A stretch of DNA of 64,000 nt from Zymomonas mobilis. GTDB taxonomy: Bacteria; Pseudomonadota; Alphaproteobacteria; Sphingomonadales; Sphingomonadaceae. Both the position numbers and the translations under genes were made by a program. Under the pieces are notes generated by a model. The model was not told the DNA's origin. It searched no databases and worked only from the letters and a program-made list of their open reading frames with translations. The stretch covers positions 940,001 through 1,004,000 of the forward strand of contig NZ_VFOF01000001.1 of assembly GCF_006715975.1 (NCBI RefSeq). Direction: 5' to 3'. Position 1 is the first letter of the stretch. The number at the start of each line of letters is the position of its first letter. Shown here one piece after another: positions 53,400 to 62,223 of the stretch.

Positions 53400-54977
53400 T
53401 TATTTCGCCAGAGCTTCGGCAATGAGCTTTCTGGTGTTTTCCAGTCCATAAAGCTTAATAAAGCTTCCCATGCGAGGCCCTTGGCTAGAACCTAAGAGGG
53501 TTTCGTAGAGAACGCCGAACCAATCTCTTAACTGATTCTCATAATAAGCCTTACCGACTTCATAGACTTCGGTCTGCAAAGCTTCGGCCGGACTGTCGGC
53601 AGGAAGTTTGGCCAAACGGTCATCGAGATCTTTCAACGCCTGCTTTTCCTGTTCAGTCGGTGCGCGGCGATGCAAGGTCGGTGCGATATGATCTTTGTGA
53701 TAGGCGAGGGCAAAGCCAATCAGACGATCAAGATCAGGATATTTTTCAGCATTCGCATCCGGCAGGAGTTGTCCAAGGTAGCCCCAAACCATGGTTTTGT
53801 CGGCACCATCGCCTAAGACGCCGACCAAGTTCAGAAGAAGGCTGAAAGGCACGGGCATTTCTGTAGTCGGTACTGCGCCATTATGAATGTGATGAACCGG
53901 ATTACCCAATTTTTTATCGGCATCCTGATCATGCCAATTTTTTCTGAACTGCCAATATTCATCAATCGCGCGCGGGATGACCCCAAGATGTAAAGATTTA
54001 GCTTTTTTCGGTTCGCGATAAGCAAAGAAAGCCAGACTTTCTTCAGGGCCATAACGGAACCATTCTTCCAATCCGATGCCGTTTCCTTTGGATTTGGAAA
54101 TCTTTTCACCGTTTTCGTCCAGAAACATTTCATAGTTAAAACCTTCTGGCGGACGGCCACCGAGAACACGGGTGATTTTTGAAGACTGAGTCACAGAATC
54201 GATAAGATCTTTTCCGGCCATTTCATAATCAACGCCCAGCGCCTTCCAGCGCATTGCCCAATCGACTTTCCATTGCAATTTGGCTTTGCCGTCAAAGACT
54301 GACTGTTCGACCATTTCGCCTTCATCTTCGAAGCGAATCAAGCCGGTTTCGGCATCGACGACTTCGACAGGGACCTGCAAGACGATACCGCTTTTGTCGC
54401 TGATCGGAAGGATTGGAGAATAGGTTGCACGACGTTCTTCGCGGAGGGTCGGCAACATAATATTCATGATTTTTTTGTAGTTGCGTAAAATCTCTTTCAG
54501 GGTTTCGTTAAATGCCCCTGAATTATATTGTTCGCTGGCTGAATAGAAATCATATTCAAAGCCGAAACGATCAAGAAATTCCCGCAGCATGGCATTATTA
54601 TGATGGGCAAAGCTTTCATATTTGCCGAAGGGATCGGGAATACGAGATAACGGCTTGCCTAAATGTTCAGCGAGCATTTCGTGATTAGGGACGTTTTCCG
54701 GTATTTTTCGCAAACCATCCATATCATCTGAAAAAGCGATCAAACGAGTCGGGGTATCCGATAAAATCTCATAGGCGCGGCGCACCATCGTTGTTCTGAG
54801 AACTTCGTTGAAAGTCCCGATATGGGGCAAACCCGATGGGCCATAGCCGGTTTCAAAAAGGATATATCCTTTTTCAGGAGCCGCTTTAGCATAGCGTTTC
54901 AGCAGTTTTCGCGCCTCTTCAAAAGGCCATGCTTTGGATTTTTGGGCTGCAATGCGAAGAGCGTTTTCCTGTGTCAT
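53400..54977 (-). CDS. lysS (lysK): Lysyl-tRNA synthetase, class I
   Basis: About 525 residues. This is the archaeal-type class I LysRS found in many alphaproteobacteria in place of the usual class II enzyme. The HIGH motif is GPSGLPHIGTFNE, the KMSKS loop is EKISKSKGNGIGLEEW, and KAWPFEEARKLLKRY is a typical N-terminus. The C-terminal helical anticodon domain is complete. ATG 54977 with AGGA just upstream is used; ATG 54995 is possible. Confidence 0.95.
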   Translation of the reverse strand: MTQENALRIAAQKSKAWPFEEARKLLKRYAKAAPEKGYILFETGYGPSGLPHIGTFNEVLRTTMVRRAYEILSDTPTRLIAFSDDMDGLRKIPENVPNHEMLAEHLGKPLSRIPDPFGKYESFAHHNNAMLREFLDRFGFEYDFYSASEQYNSGAFNETLKEILRNYKKIMNIMLPTLREERRATYSPILPISDKSGIVLQVPVEVVDAETGLIRFEDEGEMVEQSVFDGKAKLQWKVDWAMRWKALGVDYEMAGKDLIDSVTQSSKITRVLGGRPPEGFNYEMFLDENGEKISKSKGNGIGLEEWFRYGPEESLAFFAYREPKKAKSLHLGVIPRAIDEYWQFRKNWHDQDADKKLGNPVHHIHNGAVPTTEMPVPFSLLLNLVGVLGDGADKTMVWGYLGQLLPDANAEKYPDLDRLIGFALAYHKDHIAPTLHRRAPTEQEKQALKDLDDRLAKLPADSPAEALQTEVYEVGKAYYENQLRDWFGVLYETLLGSSQGPRMGSFIKLYGLENTRKLIAEALAK

Positions 54978-54995
54978 ATGATCCTGTGTTATCAT

Positions 54996-55351
54996 AAAAG
55001 AAGACCGATCAAGGATGCCGGTCTGGAATAAAAATTATCCGGTTTCTTCCTATATACAGGGATATCAAAAATCAAAGTATCCCTTTCGCCTTAATTTTGA
55101 TTATCGGGAATATCGGAAAATTTTAATAGCCTGATTGGTAGGAATCTATGTCGGTGAAATAATTTTATTTCTGTCATCCTAATGGAATGACTTTTCCAGC
55201 CGACGACCCTATTCTGACTTTTAATGTATCTTATTTATTAAGGGTTAGGCTGTTTTTAAATGGCCAATCCGTCTTCCTGTCCATCAAAGTTAGGAAAGCA
55301 TTCAGCTATTGTCTGTTCTGGTAAAGTCGCCTTCTAATACGGGAATAATGC
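54996..55351. other. Divergent intergenic region, lysS to helicase
   Basis: A 356-bp gap holding promoters for both divergent genes. No repeat, RNA or ORF was recognised. Confidence 0.35.
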
Positions 55352-58072
55352 GTGACAGATAGTCTTTTTTCCGAAGATCGTATTCCTCCGGCACTGCATG
55401 TTACCCATGCCGGTATATGGATGGCTTTTGCCAATGGCAATATCCAGTCTTTGGATCGCTCAACGGCGCTGGATCTTTTGCAAAAAACGCCTCTTATTAT
55501 CCTGAACACACCGATGGTAGCGAGCCGCTTGAAAGTGGAAGACATCAGCGGTCTTGATATCCTCGAATTATTTGCCTTTGTGCATCCGGCACGTTTTGCA
55601 GTTCCAACGCCAGCAGGTTTGGCGCGTTATTTGAATTTGGACTTGCCTTCTGATGATATGTCGGCAGCGCAGGCGTTGCATCAGATTACATTAAAGCTTC
55701 TGAATGTGATGGCTGATCCGACTTGGGTAGAGCGAAGCGGTGCATGGGATAGTGCCGCCGCTTTATTTCGACGCCAATGGAGTTGGAGCCCTTTTCTTGA
55801 ACCTTATTTGAAAAAGCCGTCTCATCCAGAGCCATGGCTTTTTTCTCGCTTGCCGGAATGGGAAGAAATGCCCCCAAGATCACCAATGCGGCCGGTGGCT
55901 TTGTCACCAGAAGAAGGCGCAGAAAGTTTAGAAAAAATTCTGGGACAAACAGCCGAGGCAAGACCTGAACAGCGCCGTTATGCCAGCCATGTTAGCCAAA
56001 TTTTTAATCCAAGAGAGAATGAAGAAGAACCACATTTTCTTCTCGCTCAGGCGGGAACAGGTATTGGCAAAACTTTGGGCTATCTGGCACCGGCTTCGAA
56101 ATGGGCTGAAAAATCAGACGGGACGGTCTGGATATCGACCTATACCAAGGCATTACAACGCCAATTAGGACGCGAGGCAGAGCGTATATTTCCCGATGCG
56201 CAGCAATATCGGAATTTGGTTGCGATCAGAAAGGGGCGTGAAAATTATCTCTGTCTGCTGAATCTAGAAGAGGCGCTGCAAAACAATTTTAAATATCGCA
56301 CCAACATTCTTGTTCAGTTAATTGCCCGATGGGCGGCCTATAGCCGTGATGGTGATATGATTGGTGGGGATTTGCCCGGATGGTTGATTAGTCTATTTCG
56401 TCGCAATGGGGCTTTGTCTCTGACTGATCGGCGGGGCGAATGTATCTATTCGGCTTGTCCGCATTTTCGGCGCTGTTTTATTGAACGGGCTATCCGTGCA
56501 ACCAAAACGGCTCGCATTGTTATTGCCAACCATGCCTTGGTAATGCTTTTGGCAACAGGCGATAAAAGTGAAGAAAGCAATTTGGGTCGGTTGATCTTTG
56601 ACGAAGGGCATCATGTTTTTGAATCTGCTGATGCGACTTTTGCTTCTGCTTTGACCGGAAGAGAAGCCTGCGAATTAAGACGATGGTTAACCGGTTCAGG
56701 TAATCGGCGGCGGCGAAAAGGTTTGTCCGAGATAACCGGATATGATGAGAATATTGCCTCGGCCGTTGAAGAACTGAAAGAGGCAGCCAGTCTGTTACCT
56801 TCGGACAATTGGTTGAAAAATTTGTCGGAAGATAGACCGCTGAATGCGATTGAAAAGTTGTTGCTGGCTATTCGTAATATGGTCAGGGCAAGAGCGAATA
56901 AACCAGCGCAAGGTTATAGCCTTGAGAGCGAAATCATTGATGTCGATGAAGCCGTAGCTGAAGCGGGAGGCGAGAGCCAAATCGCTATCCATTCGCTTTT
57001 GGATCCAATTAAGCAGATCGGCAAACGGCTTGAAATCTTGCTTATGGAGTCACCGGACTGGCTAAACTCGGCTTTGCGAGGGAAAATAGAAGGTTTGATG
57101 AACGGTTTAAAGCGCCGCGAGATGATGCTTTCTAATTGGTTGGTTTTGATTGGGCGGTTAACCGGAAAATCCGAAGTCGATTTTATTGATTGGTTGGCCA
57201 TCGATCGGATTGATGGGCGGGAATATGATATCGGTATTCATCGCCATTGGATTGATCCGACCTATCCCCTTGCTCAAGAGGTTTTTAAACCATCGCATGG
57301 GCTACTGGTTACTTCGGCAACATTAGGTGTCAGCCGACAGACAAGTCCCGATGATGATGCTGAAAATTCGGAAGCTGTCCTTTCATGGGAGGCTGCTGAA
57401 AAAAGGAGCGGAGCCAAGCATCTTGGTATTCCGCTTTTGCATTTCGAAGCCAAAAGCCCCTTTGATTACAGCCACGCTGCAGAAGTATTTATTGTTAACG
57501 ATATTCCGAAAAACAATCTTGCTGCGTTAAGCAATGGCTATGTCCGTTTATTGGAGGCCGCGAAGGGGGGCGCTCTTGGGCTTTTTTCTTCAATCCAACG
57601 GTTGAGAAGAGTGTACGCGATGATTGTCGATCATTTGGCTCGGCAGGGGTTGCCGCTTTATGCCCAGCATGTTGACCCGATGGATACCGGCACATTGGTC
57701 GATATTTTTCGGGATGATCCCCATGCTTCATTATTGGGAACCGATGCTTTGAGAGACGGAATTGATGTCCCAGGGCAATCTTTGCGGTTGGTTATTATGG
57801 AAGGCTTGCCATGGCCGCGTCCAACGGTTGCTCATGCCGCCCGCAGGCGGGCGTGGGGCGGGTGGGCTTATGACGACCAGATTATCCGCGCCAAGCTGGC
57901 ACAGGGTTTCGGGCGACTTATCCGTAGTCAGGATGATAAGGGCGCTTTTGTGCTATTATCTTCGGCCGTGCCTTCGAGATTGCTGGATGCGTTCCCGAAA
58001 GGCGTAAAAATCAATCGGCTTTCGCTTGAAGAAACAACCGCGATGATTGCCGAAAGATGCCAGCTGCAATAA
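55352..58072 (+). CDS. DinG/XPD-like ATP-dependent DNA helicase
   Basis: A 906-residue superfamily 2 helicase. Walker A is AQAGTGIGKTLGYLAP near residue 230. Four candidate Fe-S cysteines follow (ENYLCLLN, RGECIYSACPHFRRC), then Walker B LIFDEGHHVF (DEGH box) and the late motif LAQGFGRLIRSQDD. The first ~200 residues (DILELFAFVHPARFAVPTPA) resemble a decayed DnaQ-type exonuclease domain, as in related alphaproteobacterial helicases. Start is GTG 55352. Likely role in DNA repair or R-loop resolution. Its stop abuts the stop of the next gene. Confidence 0.88.
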   Translation: MTDSLFSEDRIPPALHVTHAGIWMAFANGNIQSLDRSTALDLLQKTPLIILNTPMVASRLKVEDISGLDILELFAFVHPARFAVPTPAGLARYLNLDLPSDDMSAAQALHQITLKLLNVMADPTWVERSGAWDSAAALFRRQWSWSPFLEPYLKKPSHPEPWLFSRLPEWEEMPPRSPMRPVALSPEEGAESLEKILGQTAEARPEQRRYASHVSQIFNPRENEEEPHFLLAQAGTGIGKTLGYLAPASKWAEKSDGTVWISTYTKALQRQLGREAERIFPDAQQYRNLVAIRKGRENYLCLLNLEEALQNNFKYRTNILVQLIARWAAYSRDGDMIGGDLPGWLISLFRRNGALSLTDRRGECIYSACPHFRRCFIERAIRATKTARIVIANHALVMLLATGDKSEESNLGRLIFDEGHHVFESADATFASALTGREACELRRWLTGSGNRRRRKGLSEITGYDENIASAVEELKEAASLLPSDNWLKNLSEDRPLNAIEKLLLAIRNMVRARANKPAQGYSLESEIIDVDEAVAEAGGESQIAIHSLLDPIKQIGKRLEILLMESPDWLNSALRGKIEGLMNGLKRREMMLSNWLVLIGRLTGKSEVDFIDWLAIDRIDGREYDIGIHRHWIDPTYPLAQEVFKPSHGLLVTSATLGVSRQTSPDDDAENSEAVLSWEAAEKRSGAKHLGIPLLHFEAKSPFDYSHAAEVFIVNDIPKNNLAALSNGYVRLLEAAKGGALGLFSSIQRLRRVYAMIVDHLARQGLPLYAQHVDPMDTGTLVDIFRDDPHASLLGTDALRDGIDVPGQSLRLVIMEGLPWPRPTVAHAARRRAWGGWAYDDQIIRAKLAQGFGRLIRSQDDKGAFVLLSSAVPSRLLDAFPKGVKINRLSLEETTAMIAERCQLQ

Positions 58073-59122
58073 TTATCCCGTCTGAATTTTATCCCATTCG
58101 TTGATAATGGCATCACCCGTTTGTCGCCGGATATTTTGTATTGGCACATGAGAAAAACGGGTCGGATGGACGCGATTGGTTAATAACGTCCACGCAATTT
58201 CGCGTTCAAAATCAATCCATAATCCGGTGCCAGTAAAGCCCGTATGACCAATGGTTTGATCAGAACAGGCCTGCCCACCCGCCCAATTATCAAATTTACA
58301 TTCCCAGCCAATCGTTCTTTTGGGATTGGAAGAAATGCTGCGAATAGCGTTGAGAGACTCTTTGGAAGCGGCACTTCCATCCATCAGGGATTGTGCGAAA
58401 TCAAGCACAGCATCCACCGTGCCGAATAAACCGGCATGACCGGCGGCGCCGCCCAATGCCCATGCATTTTCGTCATGCACTTCGCCTTTTAATATGCGAT
58501 GACGGAAAGCGCAGTTTTCTGTTGCAACGGCCAGATGGGCAGGGGGATGATAAGATAAACCATCTGCTTGGGGTAATTCGGTTAGGGGGCAAGCATAAAG
58601 CCGTTCAAGCGCAATCCCCAGTAATATGAAGTTGATATCGGAATAGACCGGCGTTTTGATGGTTTCCCATTTACGCTGTAGAATAAAATGCCGAAGAATA
58701 TTGGGATCGCTGCCATAGGTATAAATAGGTTCGACCGCAGGCAGCCGAGTATTATGGGTCAGGCAATCCCGAAAAGTGAGCGTCCGCTCATAGGCCGTGC
58801 TGACCTCATATTGCCTTAAGTCAGGAATGGCATGGGTCAAAGGTTGATCAAGATCGATAACCCTTTTTTCGACCAGTTTTAAAATAGCGGGTGTAGTCGC
58901 CAAAACTTTGGTTAAAGAGGCCAGATCAAACCAATGTTGACGGGTCAGCTTTTCTTTTTTCGGTATGATTTGGGCAAATCCGTCAAGATGACATGCCCGT
59001 TTGCCATCGCGGGTAACGATGCCCAAAACCGCGCCTGATATTTTTCTTTCTGAAACAACGGTGCCGACAGGCTGAAAGGCCTCTTTCACAAGACTTTCTA
59101 GATTTATCGGAAATGAGGTCAT
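58073..59122 (-). CDS. Serine hydrolase of beta-lactamase/PBP fold
   Basis: A 349-residue protein of the class C beta-lactamase/penicillin-binding family. Catalytic S-x-x-K is Ser69-Leu-Thr-Lys72 (DLASLTKV), and the Tyr-x-Asn motif is seen as YSDINF near residue 174. There is no signal peptide or lipobox, so it is probably cytoplasmic, possibly an esterase or peptidase rather than a true beta-lactamase. It lies tail to tail with the helicase gene with zero bases between the stops. A good ribosome site precedes ATG 59122. Confidence 0.85.
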   Translation of the reverse strand: MTSFPINLESLVKEAFQPVGTVVSERKISGAVLGIVTRDGKRACHLDGFAQIIPKKEKLTRQHWFDLASLTKVLATTPAILKLVEKRVIDLDQPLTHAIPDLRQYEVSTAYERTLTFRDCLTHNTRLPAVEPIYTYGSDPNILRHFILQRKWETIKTPVYSDINFILLGIALERLYACPLTELPQADGLSYHPPAHLAVATENCAFRHRILKGEVHDENAWALGGAAGHAGLFGTVDAVLDFAQSLMDGSAASKESLNAIRSISSNPKRTIGWECKFDNWAGGQACSDQTIGHTGFTGTGLWIDFEREIAWTLLTNRVHPTRFSHVPIQNIRRQTGDAIINEWDKIQTG

Positions 59123-59183
59123 TTCGCCTGCCTTCTATCTGCGTTTGATATCACTCAATTTAATCAGATAATTAAGTTAATGA

Positions 59184-60101
59184 TTATCGTTTCAAAAGGG
59201 CTTTATAAAAAGGTTCTTTTTGTGGATTTTTCGCGATTTCTTCCAAGGCCGCTTGAATACGATTGAGCACCTCGGATGATTTAATCATGACTCTGAGATT
59301 TTTCAGGCGGCGGCAATTCTTAGGATTAAGAACCAGAACCTCGACCTCCATATCCGAAATGCTGGATTCAATGCGCCAGCCGGGTAAAGAAACAACCGGC
59401 CTTACCGGAACGAAACGTCCCAGCTTGCCTTTTAGATATTTTGAAAGTTCGGTGCTGACGGCTTTGGCTTGTTGCAACGGTAGTTCTTCTTGCCGTCGGC
59501 CGCTGAAAATAATGCTGTGGCCGTCATATTCCGCCAAAGCACTTTGGCTGCCTTTCATATCGGCATATTTTGAACGATATTTTGTTTCGATTGCGAATAT
59601 ACCTGTCGGCCCAACGAGCACATGATCGATATTTCCACGAGGAAAAGATAAATCATGAAATATTAGCCAGCCTTCTCTAACTAAGGGCGTGAAATATTGT
59701 GCGCTAGCCACTTCGCCGACCAATCCGGCGGTTAAACGTTTCCGCTTGGCCATTATTTTTTTTGTCGCGAAAACGGAGGCTGTCATTGAGGCCAGACAGA
59801 TAACCCCCAATAACAGGTCAATAAAGTGAAACTGTATTTGCGCTGGATTGATCCATTGTCCCATTAAGATAACAACAACGATAGAGGGAATGATTGCTGA
59901 AATTGAGCAAATCGCCATCAGTTTGTTATTTTCAAAATGAAGATTTTTTTGGAGCGTTTCTCCCGGTAGCGCCAAAAGGGGTTCTGAAACGGGATTACGG
60001 CGTTTGAGTTGATAGTCTTTAAAAGCACAAAAGCCCATTGTAGCGATCGGGATTATGAGACAAAAAATGATAAAAAAGACAGCGGATACGCTACTAAACA
60101 A
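59184..60101 (-). CDS. NERD-domain membrane protein
   Basis: A 305-residue protein. Three N-terminal hydrophobic segments (e.g. FFIIFCLIIPIATMGF, AICSISAIIPSIVVVILMG) are followed by a nuclease-related NERD domain at ~125-235. That domain contains GNIDHVLVGPTGIFAIETKY, with the Asp and Glu-x-Lys of the restriction-like fold, and LPLQQAK. Substrate and role are unknown. Start appears to be TTG 60101 with GAGG upstream. Neighbouring a plasmid-like remnant and a tRNA suggests, weakly, an acquired segment. Confidence 0.8.
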   Translation of the reverse strand: MFSSVSAVFFIIFCLIIPIATMGFCAFKDYQLKRRNPVSEPLLALPGETLQKNLHFENNKLMAICSISAIIPSIVVVILMGQWINPAQIQFHFIDLLLGVICLASMTASVFATKKIMAKRKRLTAGLVGEVASAQYFTPLVREGWLIFHDLSFPRGNIDHVLVGPTGIFAIETKYRSKYADMKGSQSALAEYDGHSIIFSGRRQEELPLQQAKAVSTELSKYLKGKLGRFVPVRPVVSLPGWRIESSISDMEVEVLVLNPKNCRRLKNLRVMIKSSEVLNRIQAALEEIAKNPQKEPFYKALLKR

Positions 60102-60286
60102 GAGAACCTCGGATAATCAGAACAGAATATAAAGAATAACCAAGGTCATAGATCAATTTTTAACAATATCTACTTAAAATCGTGTTTCTAAAACACAGAA
60201 TTTTCAAATGCGATTGAGGAGTTGTTATTTTATTAAGTGAATTTAATATTTTTTATAATTAATTATTAGTAAAAATTTGATGTTCG

Positions 60287-60532
60287 TCAGGTAGGGTGAC
60301 AATAAACGGTCATAACAATCAAGGACATGATGTATCCGTTGTTACTATATATGCCGTTTTCTTTAAAAAAATCGACGATTTCATCGGGGCTGTAGCCTTT
60401 TTTATGGAGCGTTTGGATAGATGAAACCATTTCATTCAGAATATCTTTTTTTGTAATTAATTTTTCTTTTTGAGGTAAACTATCTACCTTATCCCTTAAT
60501 TCGTTTATTATACTATGATTGAAGTTATGCAC
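60287..60532 (-). CDS. Small plasmid/mobilisation-like protein, possibly truncated
   Basis: An 81-residue frame from GTG 60532 (GGGGAT upstream). INELRDKVDSLP, KKDILNEMVSSIQTLHKKGY and SPDEIVDFFKENGI resemble small helical proteins common on mobilisable plasmids, but I cannot name the family with confidence. The expected C-terminal part after ENGI is replaced by an unrelated hydrophobic tail, so the gene may be truncated or frameshifted. Upstream residues of the longer frame (to 60634) look non-coding. Confidence 0.45.
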   Translation of the reverse strand: MHNFNHSIINELRDKVDSLPQKEKLITKKDILNEMVSSIQTLHKKGYSPDEIVDFFKENGIYSNNGYIMSLIVMTVYCHPT

Positions 60533-60897
60533 GACCGTTATCCCCAATACATATAATGGGAACGATCTAACACTTTTTCTAAAGAAAGAGAATGAAAGAG
60601 ATAATGACCGATAGGGGCATTTAAAAGATAACAATGGTCAATATTAGAATCAACTTGTTGATTTAATTGTTTAAAGATGCTTTTTATTTATCGGAGTAGA
60701 TTGTGATTACAATCTATCATCAAGGCTTATTCATAAGTTGATTTTCATATTCGACAAATTTTGTCGACAGCCGAATCTGTATGGCGCAGAATAGAATAGC
60801 CAAGCGAATTATCGTTTAAAAATTGGAAGGGAGGGTGGCGATCTTGATTTTTCAAAATCACAATAGCCGATAAGGTAGAAGATTAAGCATAAAACTA

Positions 60898-60973
60898 TGG
60901 TGCCGCTTGCAGGACTCGAACCTGCGGCCCTCGCATTACGAATGCGATGCTCTACCAGCTGAGCTAAAGCGGC
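60898..60973 (-). tRNA. tRNA-Thr (anticodon CGU)
   Basis: On the minus strand a 76-nt cloverleaf runs from GCCGCTTTAGCTC (60973) to an encoded CCA (60898). The anticodon stem GCATT/AATGC encloses the loop TTCGTAA, giving anticodon CGT for ACG codons. The T arm GCAGGTTCGAGTCCTGC and the acceptor stem GCCGCTT/AAGCGGC pair fully. Confidence 0.95.
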
Positions 60974-61166
60974 GCAACAGAGTTGTGGCTCTTAGCAACC
61001 CTTGAGGATAAGCTCAAGAGTAATTTTGCAATTAGAGAGAAATAATTTTCTGTTAGCTATATTTTAAGCTTATTGGCTTTACGCTTCCGCCTTGAAAGTG
61101 GATAAAGCGTATCCGCAAATACTTGACGTAATTACCGAAAATTCACGAAGGCAAAGACCCAAAAAT

Positions 61167-61985
61167 ATGACGGAAAGTCAGAAAAAAGAGATGGAGGCTC
61201 CGGTTTTCCAGAGAAGCGGAGGCGAAGGTGTCATGAAGGCGATTGGTTCTGATGATCGCCGGATGCATGTACGAGCCTATAATTTTTGGCTGTCAGTGTT
61301 GAACGGGCATAAGATTCCTTTGGTGAGCGATTTTGATCCGTCCGCCATCGTTGATTTCGGTCGGCACAGCTTTTTACTGGATTTTCGCGAAAATCCCCAT
61401 AATCCTAAAATTGCGTTTTTGGGATATGCCCTGCGCGAGCTGGATAAGCTGACCTATCATGTCAATCATATCTCGGATGCCCATGAAGGCAGCCTGATTG
61501 CCCATATGGCGACCGCTTCGCATTTTTCTGAAGTGATTGAGCAGAAGGGCCCCATCGGCTTTGAGGCCGATTTTAAAAATCATTCAGGCCAAGCCTTGGT
61601 TTATCGCGGTATCTTTATGCCATTTTCATCCGATGGCGAACATATCGATCATCTTTATGGTGTGGTGAACTGGAAGATTCTGTCTGAAGCTGATTCAGCG
61701 TCAACCTCTCCGCTGCTGCAAGCGATTTCTACCGAATTACCGGCCGTCGATATCGGTGACCCTGACGACAGCAAAACCGTTCGTCCGGTTCTCCCGATGA
61801 TAAAGGCTGGCGATAGCTTGGCAGCTTTGAAAAAAGCACCGGCGCAAGCCATCGTTGATTTAGGGCCCATCACAAAAGACTTCGTCTTGTTGTTAGGCCG
61901 TCGTGAAAAAGACGATCAGCTTAGTATTGTCGCAATGGTCGAAAAAGATAACGAAGGGCTAAATCAGCTTTTAAAAAATTTATAA
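61167..61985 (+). CDS. PAS-like domain protein
   Basis: About 272 residues from ATG 61167. The central part from DDRRMHVRAYNFWLSVLNG through DPSAIVDFGRHSFLLDF, GPIGFEADFKNHSGQALVYRG and MPFSSDGEHIDHLYGVVNW matches a PAS-like sensory domain found singly in many alphaproteobacteria, of unknown ligand. The C-terminal ~75 residues form a Pro/Asp linker and a second small domain. ATG 61233 has a strong GGAGGCGAAGG ribosome site and may be the true start; a TTG at 61092 is less likely. Confidence 0.75.
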   Translation: MTESQKKEMEAPVFQRSGGEGVMKAIGSDDRRMHVRAYNFWLSVLNGHKIPLVSDFDPSAIVDFGRHSFLLDFRENPHNPKIAFLGYALRELDKLTYHVNHISDAHEGSLIAHMATASHFSEVIEQKGPIGFEADFKNHSGQALVYRGIFMPFSSDGEHIDHLYGVVNWKILSEADSASTSPLLQAISTELPAVDIGDPDDSKTVRPVLPMIKAGDSLAALKKAPAQAIVDLGPITKDFVLLLGRREKDDQLSIVAMVEKDNEGLNQLLKNL

Positions 61986-62055
61986 AGGCAAGTCATCAAG
62001 AGATAAAACCGAATTGGAAGCTTTACCTTTATTATAAGGTGGAGGAGCGGTTTTG

Positions 62056-62124
62056 ATGAACGAAAATTTGGAAGGGATATCTCTTTTCATTTGTTACCCT
62101 TTGGGGCAAAGGGAACAAACGTAA
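62056..62124 (+). CDS. Candidate 22-codon leader ORF upstream of nadE
   Basis: ATG 62056 with GGAGGAG about ten bases upstream opens a 22-residue frame (MNENLEGISLFICYPLGQRE, then QT, stop TAA 62122). The frame runs through the hairpin at 62090-62119. The ribosome site is good, but so short a frame can arise by chance. Confidence 0.3.
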   Translation: MNENLEGISLFICYPLGQREQT

Positions 62125-62133
62125 AAATTTTCG
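62061..62133 (+). terminator. Nested hairpin between PAS gene and nadE
   Basis: An outer 9-bp stem, CGAAAATTT/AAATTTTCG (62061-62069, 62125-62133), encloses a 13-bp stem with a one-base bulge (62090-62103 with 62107-62119, loop GGG). TTTTG follows. It may end the PAS transcript or regulate nadE. Confidence 0.55.
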
Positions 62134-62174
62134 TTTTGTCTTGTACAGGCTGTTCTAAAATCTGCCTGAATTTT

Positions 62175-62223
62175 AAGGAGGAAAGCACCGAAAGCTGCTT
62201 TCATGATAGATAGAGCTTTCGGT
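62175..62223 (+). promoter_or_regulatory. Competing hairpins around the nadE start
   Basis: AAGGAGG (62175-62181) lies 21 nt before ATG 62203, too far for normal initiation. Stem A (GAAAGC 62181-62186 with GCTTTC 62197-62202) would put it beside ATG 62203. Stem B (ACCGAAAGCT 62187-62196 with AGCTTTCGGT 62214-62223, perfect 10 bp) traps ATG 62203 in the loop and leaves ATG 62233 about 14 nt from the ribosome site. A and B share bases and exclude each other. Confidence 0.5.

Noticed and set aside
60533-60634. N-terminal extension of the plasmid-like small protein
   Set aside because: Hydrophobic and Ser/Phe-rich with no family character; GTG 60532 has a suitable ribosome site.
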